Source of the DNA: Verrucomicrobiales bacterium
GTDB lineage: Bacteria > Verrucomicrobiota > Verrucomicrobiia > Verrucomicrobiales > V1-33
DNA length: 64,000 bases
Assembly (NCBI GenBank): GCA_028293125.1
Contig: JAQGPJ010000055.1
Location: 62,001 to 126,000, forward strand
Direction: 5' to 3'
Shown here: positions 56,502 through 64,000 of the stretch, piece by piece
How the letters are laid out: every line of letters begins with the position of its first letter
Position numbering within the stretch: the first letter of the stretch is position 1
Notes under the pieces: generated by a model
The model's input: the letters and a program-made list of their open reading frames with translations, nothing else
What the model was told of the DNA's origin: nothing
Databases searched by the model: none
Made by a program: the position numbers and the translations under genes

Positions 56502-59500
56502 ATGAATATCTGTTTTTCTGTTTTAGTGCTTGGAGCAATGCTCGGGGTTGGCGGTCCAGCCGCGCGGGCACAGTACCTGAGCGATGCCCTGGACACGCCG
56601 GGCCGGACTTGGGCATCGCAGGGAGGGGCGACCGTTCTGAACGATCCTGCCTTGGCGCATGACGGATGCGGTGAGTCTGCATATCCATACCCCACCGTTT
56701 CAAGGAATTGAACGCCCCACCCTCTCCACGCAACTGGAGATCCCTTCGGTGGTGGAGTTCTGGCACCGGTCGCAGGATCTGGACGGGGTGACCACTCTGG
56801 GGGTCAACCGCGTGAATTCCGGGACCTCCAGCGTATGGCGCCGGCACCGGATGGTGGCTCCGGCGGGAAGACTGGAAATTTCCAACCTGGCAAACACGGT
56901 GAGCTTTCTGTATCTGGACAGTGTGGATATCCGGCCGGCAGCGTTGACAAGCCTGGCGGAGGCCTTGGACTGGCCCTTCCTGGTGATAGCGGAGAGTTCC
57001 GGCAACTCCTTCCCCCCTGGCGACCCCGGCACGGTCCTTGGGGTCACGGAGAGCTGGCTGGCGCTGGACGGGGTGGATTCCATCCTTGTCAGCCAGCACA
57101 GCACTTCCATCAGAGCCGCCGTGTCCGGCCCGGCTCTGGTTTCCTACCGCTCCCGGGATGCCGAGGAAAACTCCGGGCTGCAGCCGCAAAGTGGTTTCAG
57201 GGATGGCTCCCCGCTTCCGGAATTCACCTCCGGTGACCGGACATGGTTCTGGATGGCGGGCAACGGGTTTGTGAACTTCGCGGTGCGCTCTGTATCGGTG
57301 CCGGTGCTGATGGACGGGCTTGAGAAGCCGGCGGAGGTGCCGGTGCGGAAGGCGCTGGACGCGCCCGGGCTGGAACTGGAGCTTTCGGGCATGGCCGCCG
57401 GCACGCCGCAGGTTCCCCCTGGGGCTTCAGACGGCGACGCGGTGCTATGCCTGGCGGATCCGGCGTTTGAAGGATCCGGTGGCGGGCGGATTTCCCTGAA
57501 GGTGAACAGTCCGCGAGTGGTGCGGTTTGAGTATCTGGGCCTCGGGGCTTTGAAATGCGACGGACGTACGGTCCGGGCATTGAACTCCAGCACATGGCAG
57601 ACCCAGGAGCTGATGGTTTACGACGCCCCACGGACACTCACCTGGGAGGGCAGCCTCTGGGTCAACGCGGTCAGTGCCGGACCTCCGCCCCCTGGCCGGA
57701 GTGCCGGGGAACTGCTCAATGCCCCGGGCTTGGTGCCGGAGTTTCCCTATCCGGTCTACGCGGAGGTGATGCCGGGCAGTGTGGAGGGCGACGAGGGGCT
57801 CTACCTTGCCCCCAATTCCCCGCAGGATGAAATGACGCCAGTCATCCACCTGCCGTTCCAAGGACCCTCCGTGGTTTCCATATGGGTATCGATGTCCGGC
57901 AACTTCCACTTTCTGAGGACGGACGGCGGGCCGTGGCAGGCGGCATCGTGGGCGGGCACCGAACCGGGCCGGACCTTCACCGCAGTGGTGCCGGGGGAGG
58001 GAGCCCACTTTCTGGAGGTGGGCGGGGTGGGATTGCTGGACCGATTCCAGACAGTGCCTCTGGAGGAGATGCCCTTGGCGGAGGCTCTGGACGCGCCGGG
58101 GATGGTCTTCACCACCTCCCCTGTCACTCCGTGGAAAGGATATCGGGTGCCGGAGGGCATGGGCCTGCTGGGCAGCCATGGAGCCACTGGCGGCCGGCAT
58201 GCTGCGGCTGGGGATCCCTGGATCGAAACCCGGGTGGAGGGTCCGGGAGTCCTCGAATTCAGAATCAGGCCGTATTCCCTAGGCACCGGCTACCCACCCT
58301 ACAATGATCGGAGCCTCCTGTCGGGGGTCAGCGTGGACGGCGGAAGCCCGCAGCCGGTGAGCAGCGGCCTGGATGGCACGCCCGCCGGGATCCCCTTGGG
58401 GGCCGGTCCACACACCGTGCGCTGGATCCAGAAGGGAAGCCAGGCGCTGGATCCCCTGGCCACCAGCGTCTGGATGGACCGGGTTTCGTTCACCGCGGGA
58501 ACCATCCCCCTGTCGGAGGCGCTGGACACGCCGGGCCGGGGCTGGACGGCCCACGGCGCCGCCGGGGAGGTGCTTCCCGTAGTGTGGGCCGGGGGATCGC
58601 CGGACGGGGTGGACTCCGTGCAGCTGCGTTCCGCCGGCACCCGGGTGGAGACGGTGGTGAATCTCCCCGCCCGGATCAGCTTCACCGGCAGCAATCTGTT
58701 GATGACCGGCGGCACGGGGGAAGCGATTATCAATCAGCAGCGGGCGGGCACCGCCACTTTTCAGCTGTCCCTCAATGGAACGGGGCCGGCGCGGCTGCGT
58801 TTCAGTCCGGCGGAGAGCGGTCCCGCGGTTCTGGACCAAGTGGTGATTTTTGAAACCACGGACCGCATCGCTCCAGCGGCGGTCTCCCAGGCCTCCGGCA
58901 TCGGATGGAGGAGAGTGGATGGAAAACCGTGGTCCATCCTCAGCAATCCCGTGACCGGGGAGACGCGTTACGGAGCCGGAAATCCAGCATGGATGGAGGC
59001 GGTGGTGCCGGGGCCGTGCGTAATCATGGCCAGCCGGGAAATGACCCTGCCGGATCACGGGAACCGCATCGTGTTCGGCGGAAAAATCCATTATCCCGGT
59101 CCGCAGCGGGTGCTGATGGCATGGAGGGATGAATTCGGCGCTCCCCTGAATCTTTTCATCACCGACAATTACCGGCCGGCGCTGGATCCGGTGGAGGCCA
59201 TGAAGGTGTCCGGCCTGACTTGGACCACGGGGGGTGAGGCTCCGTGGATGTGCGTCGCCGCGGGCGCGTCTGTCAGCGCTCCGGTGCTGCCGGGGGAGGT
59301 GTCGTGGATCGAGGCGGAGTTGACCGGTCCCGGCGTGCTCCGCTGGAGCCTGAACCCGCTGCCGTCGGACTCCTCCGGCAGGATCGGGGATGTGACCTGC
59401 GACGGCGTGGCTCTGCCCTCCGCCGGTCTGTCCTATCTGCATCTGACCCCGGGACCGCACCGGGTGCGGTGGCAGGCCGCGTGGCCGGTGGGGGGTTTTG

Positions 59501-61536
59501 TGGACAATGGATCCTATGTGCGGCTGGAGGATGTGGGTTTTCAGCCGCAGCCCACCGGCTCGGTGACAGCGGTCCTCGGCTCCCCGGTGAATATTCATGA
59601 GGAGCTCCCGGTCGGATCCCGGTATGTCAGCCCCTCCGTCGTGCCTTGGCCCGCAGCCCACGGCTGGCGGCCCGGAAGCGATGCGGTCACCGGTGCCCCG
59701 GTGCTGGAGGCGGACTACGGCGCGGGTGCCCTGACCGCCCTGCTGCCGGTGCCGGGCACCATGACCTCGCAGCTGAAAATGGAACGGAGTGGCCCCTTGG
59801 GGATTGCCGCGGCCACCACCCTGCCGGCGGCGGCGGCCCCGTTCCCTTGGACCCCATGGACCACCCGGACTCCTGTCTGGCCTTTGGCGCAGGGCTACCG
59901 CACCTCGGTGGCTGGGGTTGCCTTTGTTTCCTATGCGCCGGTCTCCGTGGGGGAGGCCCTGGACAAGCCTGGGCTGGACTGGACCACGGGCAGCAACCCG
60001 CCCGGACTTTGGAAAGCCCTGACAGGAATCACCCAGCCGGAGAGCAGCGATCCGGATGCCCTGTATCTCTCCGGCATGGCCATGGGGGACACCGCCTGGC
60101 TGGAGACCACCGTGGAGGGGCCGCTGGGTGTGTCCGTCTATTTTGAAAGCCTGCCATCCCGGCTCGCGCCGACTTTCAGGACTCTGCTGGATGGAAGACC
60201 AGTGACAACGTTTTCGCCGCTGCGGGTTCCGCTAGGTTCCCATCGTCTGCGCTGGGAGGTGACGGCACGCGCCCCTATACCGGCAGGGGAATATGTGGTT
60301 TTACGCAGGGCCGCCACCGTATCCAGCGCCCCGCCACCGGATGTGAATGCCCTGATCGATGCGCCGGGCCTGGAGTGGAGCCTGGCTGGATCCTCCCCCA
60401 CGGCGGTGACCGCCGCTGAATCCCATGATGGCGTGGATGCTCTTTCCTTCAGCGGCGGCTCCGGGGTTTTTTCGGTGTCCCTGCAGGGGCCGGGCGTTTT
60501 GTCCTTCTGGAAAAACCAGAGTTCCGCAATTGAGGACCCACTGGTGCTGGATGAACTGAGTCTGCTGACCGGTGCCCCACGCCACCCAGGCTGGCGGCAA
60601 TTCATCCTGCCCATCCCCGCCGGCCCCCACATCTGCCAGATCCGCAAACGCTCCAGCACCACGGTTCTGGATGAATTCGACTGGCAGCCACTGCCGGCCA
60701 TCACCCCTGAGGAAGCTCTGGATGCTCCTGCGGGAGTGACGGTGACGGTTCCGGATCCCCATCAGGCTGGAGCCGCCCCCTGGGGCAGTCTCAGCGATGA
60801 CGACACCGATTCCCTGCTGCTGATGCCGGACCAGCCACACCGGCTGGAAATCAAAGTGCCCCCTCAAAGCACCGTCTCCCTGCGGGCACGCTCCGCATAC
60901 AGCACTTCGACGCTTAATTTCACCGGCTATCTCGGCATTCAGAATATACCGCGCCCGGTGCCGGTCACCACAGCCTGGACCACCTATACGTTCTCCACCG
61001 GGGACGACTTTGGCACCGGCACCGTTTACTTGGCTGCCTACACGGCACCGGTCCTGATCGACCGGCTGACCGTCACCACGCCCCCCACTGGTGCGGGTTA
61101 TTTCCCATGGGCGGACGGCCACGGTCTGGCCACGGCCCGGAACCAGCCGCTGGACGATCCGGATAGCGACGGGTGGAGCAATCTGCTGGAGTATTCCCTC
61201 GGTCTGGACCCCACCACCGCCGACAGCGCCAAAGCCGGCACCGACACCGTGCCCGGCACCCCGGAAACGGCTGTCTGGACCGATCCCGGAACCGGCCTGA
61301 CCTATCCGGAGATCCGCTACTGGCGGCGCAACGGCCAGACCGCCACCGTCGAAACCGCGCAGGATCCGGAAGCCAGCGCGTGGATGGGCGACCCCGCCGG
61401 CTGGACGCCCAGCCCCCTGCCCGGCACTGTGACCACTCCCAGCCCGGAGGGCTGGAGCCGGGTGGTGTGGCGGTCTTCAGAGCCGGTGGCGGCGGGCGGG
61501 CGGGTTTTTATGAGGGTGCGTTATTCGTCTTTGTGA
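56502..61536 (+). pseudogene. Giant secreted repeat protein, paralogue 2, with frameshift near 56663-56675 separating signal peptide from body (body ORF 56659..61536)
   Basis: MNICFSVLVLGAMLGVGGPAARAQYLSDALDTPGRTWASQGGATVLNDPALAHDG then frame change to DAVSLHIHTPPFQGIERPTLSTQLEIPSVVEFWHRSQDLDGVTTLG; collinear with paralogue 1. Confidence 0.8.
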
Positions 61537-61541
61537 GAGGA

Positions 61542-61583
61542 GGTTAAAGGGTTCAGGGTTCAGGGGAAAAAGCTGCTGGATGG
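61542..61583. repeat. Heptad-repeat intergenic element, copy E: GGTTAAAGGGTTCAGGGTTCAGGGGAAAAAGCTGCTGGATGG
   Basis: Near-identical to the reverse complement of the right end of copy B (TAAAGGGTTCAGGGTTCAGGAAAAAGCTGCAGAGGATGG). Confidence 0.75.
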
Positions 61584-61684
61584 CGGGACTTTGAAGGCCT
61601 GTCCGTTTTCCTCCGGAGCCACGGGGTGATGACTGGCAGGCCAAAAATCCGCCTGACATTTTTTTGGGATCAGTTAAATTCCGT

Positions 61685-63895
61685 ATGGGTATTTCCTTGT
61701 CTCACTTTTCCATGGCGGCCCGGAGCGGCGGCTGGGCGGCGGCTGTTTTGCTGACCATGCTGGGATTTTGCCGCGTGGAGCGGGCGGCGGCGGTCGATTT
61801 CCTGGGCTGGGGCGCGGGGCCTCCTGTCTCCTGGCCGGATGCCGGCAGGGGGGATATCCGCAGGATTGCCGCCGGGACGGCATACACGGCGGCCCTGAGG
61901 GCGGATGGAACGGTGATTGCCTGGGGGGACAACACCCTGGGTCAGTGCAGCGTGCCCATTGGGCTGTCGGGTGTCACGGCCATCGCGGCCGGGGAGCGCC
62001 ATCTGGTGGCTCTTCTGGCCAACGGATCCGCCGTGGCCTGGGGGGACAACTCCAAAGGGCAGTGCTCGGTTCCCGCCGGACTGCCGCCGATCGCCGCGGT
62101 CTCCGCCGGCAGTGCCCACACGGTGGTGCTGCTGGCCGATGGCGGCGTGCGCGCCTGGGGGGACAACTCCAAAGGGCAATGCACAGTTCCCGCCGGACTC
62201 AAAGACGTCACCGCGGTTTCCGCCGGCTGGCTGCACACCCTAGCGCTGCGGAATGACGGGACGGTGACCGCCTGGGGGGACAATGCCCAGGGCCAGCGTG
62301 TGGTCCCGGCGGGCTTGGCAGGGGTCCGCGCCATCAGCGCCGGAGGGAAACACTCCGTGGTCCTGAAACAGGACGGCACCGTGCAGGCATGGGGTGCCGG
62401 CAATGGCGGGCAGACAACGGTTCCCGCCGGTCTGACGGGCGTCGCCTCCATCTCCGCCGGATGGGAGCACACCGTCGCGGTGAAGGAGGATGGGACCGTG
62501 GCCGCCTGGGGCAACAGGCTTTATAACCGGACGGCGGTCCCCAACGGCCTGAACGGAGCGACGGCGGCCGCCGCCGGGGATGAGCACACCGCCGTCCTGA
62601 AAAACGACGGCACCCTGGTGCTTTTTGGTTACAACGCCTACGGCCAGTCCACAGTGCCCGGCGGCGTGAGCCGGCCGCGGGCGATCGCGGCGGGCTCCCG
62701 CATGACTCTGGCTCTGCGCACCGACGGCTCGGTGTTCGCCTGGGGCGCGACCGGACTCCGGGGTGGCATCGGGGACATTGCCGGACCCGGCGCCGCGGTG
62801 CAGATTGACGCGGAGGATGGCATATGGGCCATGTTGAAAAGTGACGGCACGGTGTCGGGTCGCGATGCCAATGTTCCTGTGGGCCTGGCCGGCGTGCAGG
62901 CGATGGTGGTCGGAGGATCGGGACACGGGGCCGCGCTGAAAAAGAATGGAACCGTCACCGCGTGGGGCTATACGCTGGACGGTCCGGTCACCGCTCCGGC
63001 CGGACTGGACCATGTCACGGCCCTGGCGGCGGGCGGGCAGCACGCCGCCGCGCTGAGGGATGATGGCACGGTGGTGACCTGGGGCTCCAATGAGTATGGC
63101 CAGTGCACGGTGCCTCCTGGCCTCACGGGGGTCAGGGGTTTGGCTGCGGGAACGCGGCATACCGCCGCCGTGAAAGCCGACGGCACCGTGGTGGTCTGGG
63201 GCGACAACTTGGCAGGCCAGAGGGAGATGCCTCCGGGCCTGACGGGAGTCACGGCTTTGGCCGCGGGCGCGATGCACACCGTGGCTCTGAAGGAGGACGG
63301 CACGGTGGTGGCGTGGGGCGGCAATCAGTTTGGCCAGTGCACGGTGCCGGCGGGGTTGAAGCCCGTCATTGGCATCGCTGCGGGGGGGAACGCCACCTTT
63401 GTTCTGTTCCGGAGCGTAGGCGAGCCGGCGGAGGGATATTACGCCGCGTGGGCGGCCACCCAGTTCTCCGCAGAGCAGATGGCGGATCCGCTGATCAGCG
63501 GCAGCGAAGCCGATCCCGACGGGGACGGCTGGTCCAACGCGTTTGAGTATCTGCTCCACCGCACCCCCCTGACGCCGGACGGGGCACCGGAGATGACCGT
63601 CTCCGGAGAGTGGCCGCATAATCTGACCCTGGGGTTCATCCGCCGGGGAGAACTGCCGGAGGGGGCGGTGCTCCTGATCGAGGAAAGCCAATACCTCACG
63701 GAGTGGAAATCCATTGCCATGAAAATCGGATCCGGCGGCTGGATGCCCAATCCTTACGGCAGCACCTACAGCAAAGTGACCGAGGAGCCGGTAGCCGGCG
63801 GCGGTGGCGACCTCCGGGTGACGGCCCTTTCCTCGTATCCCCACGGCGGAGTGGCCACCCTGAGATTCCTGAGGCTGAAGGGCTGGCTGCCCTGA
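61685..63895 (+). CDS. Secreted RCC1/BNR-type repeat protein, 39-aa repeats
   Basis: Signal-like AAAVLLTMLGFCRVERAAA; repeats VxAIAAGxxHTVALKxDGTVxAWGDNxxGQCxVPAGL; C-terminal DPDGDGWSNAFEYLL. Track start is TTG 61664; ATG 61685 preferred. Confidence 0.85.
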   Translation: MGISLSHFSMAARSGGWAAAVLLTMLGFCRVERAAAVDFLGWGAGPPVSWPDAGRGDIRRIAAGTAYTAALRADGTVIAWGDNTLGQCSVPIGLSGVTAIAAGERHLVALLANGSAVAWGDNSKGQCSVPAGLPPIAAVSAGSAHTVVLLADGGVRAWGDNSKGQCTVPAGLKDVTAVSAGWLHTLALRNDGTVTAWGDNAQGQRVVPAGLAGVRAISAGGKHSVVLKQDGTVQAWGAGNGGQTTVPAGLTGVASISAGWEHTVAVKEDGTVAAWGNRLYNRTAVPNGLNGATAAAAGDEHTAVLKNDGTLVLFGYNAYGQSTVPGGVSRPRAIAAGSRMTLALRTDGSVFAWGATGLRGGIGDIAGPGAAVQIDAEDGIWAMLKSDGTVSGRDANVPVGLAGVQAMVVGGSGHGAALKKNGTVTAWGYTLDGPVTAPAGLDHVTALAAGGQHAAALRDDGTVVTWGSNEYGQCTVPPGLTGVRGLAAGTRHTAAVKADGTVVVWGDNLAGQREMPPGLTGVTALAAGAMHTVALKEDGTVVAWGGNQFGQCTVPAGLKPVIGIAAGGNATFVLFRSVGEPAEGYYAAWAATQFSAEQMADPLISGSEADPDGDGWSNAFEYLLHRTPLTPDGAPEMTVSGEWPHNLTLGFIRRGELPEGAVLLIEESQYLTEWKSIAMKIGSGGWMPNPYGSTYSKVTEEPVAGGGGDLRVTALSSYPHGGVATLRFLRLKGWLP

Positions 63896-64000
63896 GAGCC
63901 CCGCCCGGCGGCGGTGTCCTGGCCATGCCCTCCCATCATTGAACCCGGACAGCCTCCGGCAGCACCACGGGCATGGTGGAAAAAGCCTGGAGATGGCCCA

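Noticed and set aside
1-64000. CRISPR arrays, tRNA/rRNA genes, transposases or prophage genes
   Set aside because: No regularly spaced identical repeats with unique spacers, no recognisable RNA gene sequence, and no transposase/integrase motifs found by reading. A tRNAscan/Infernal run would be needed to exclude small RNAs.

Overview
64 kb of a GC-rich bacterial chromosome. Gene content and the secreted-protein architectures suggest Verrucomicrobia/Planctomycetes-type bacteria; this is inferred from the sequence, with no database search. From left to right: a nitrite/sulfite assimilation cluster (NirA-like, diflavin reductase, NrtA-like protein, divergent LysR); an RCC1-repeat exoprotein; a small AT-rich accessory islet (NdpA, nested inverted-repeat element, XRE regulator, truncated glucose/sorbosone dehydrogenase); LamG/PA14-like and Ig-like exoproteins separated by housekeeping genes (GT9, metallophosphoesterase, O-methyltransferase, purC, pyrD); a tightly overlapping carotenoid operon (probably C30 type) with a divergent CarH-like MerR-B12 photoreceptor and 11-bp direct repeats in the shared promoter region; an ABC exporter; a phosphonate catabolism pair (PhnY/PhnA-like) with a coupled small ORF; a DEAD-box helicase; a UDG; a PspA-membrane protein-AAA+ module; an FkbM methyltransferase; a tandem pair of giant paralogous exoproteins, the second with a disrupted 5' end; and a second RCC1-type exoprotein with a different repeat period. 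Most unusual signals: (i) the CarH/carotenoid control region, (ii) the PspA-AAA+ module, (iii) a dispersed heptad-based intergenic repeat family, (iv) a C-terminal module shared by six exoproteins, (v) the frameshifted giant paralogue, and (vi) a nested inverted-repeat element at 9.6-9.74 kb. No tRNA, rRNA, CRISPR array or recognisable transposase was seen.
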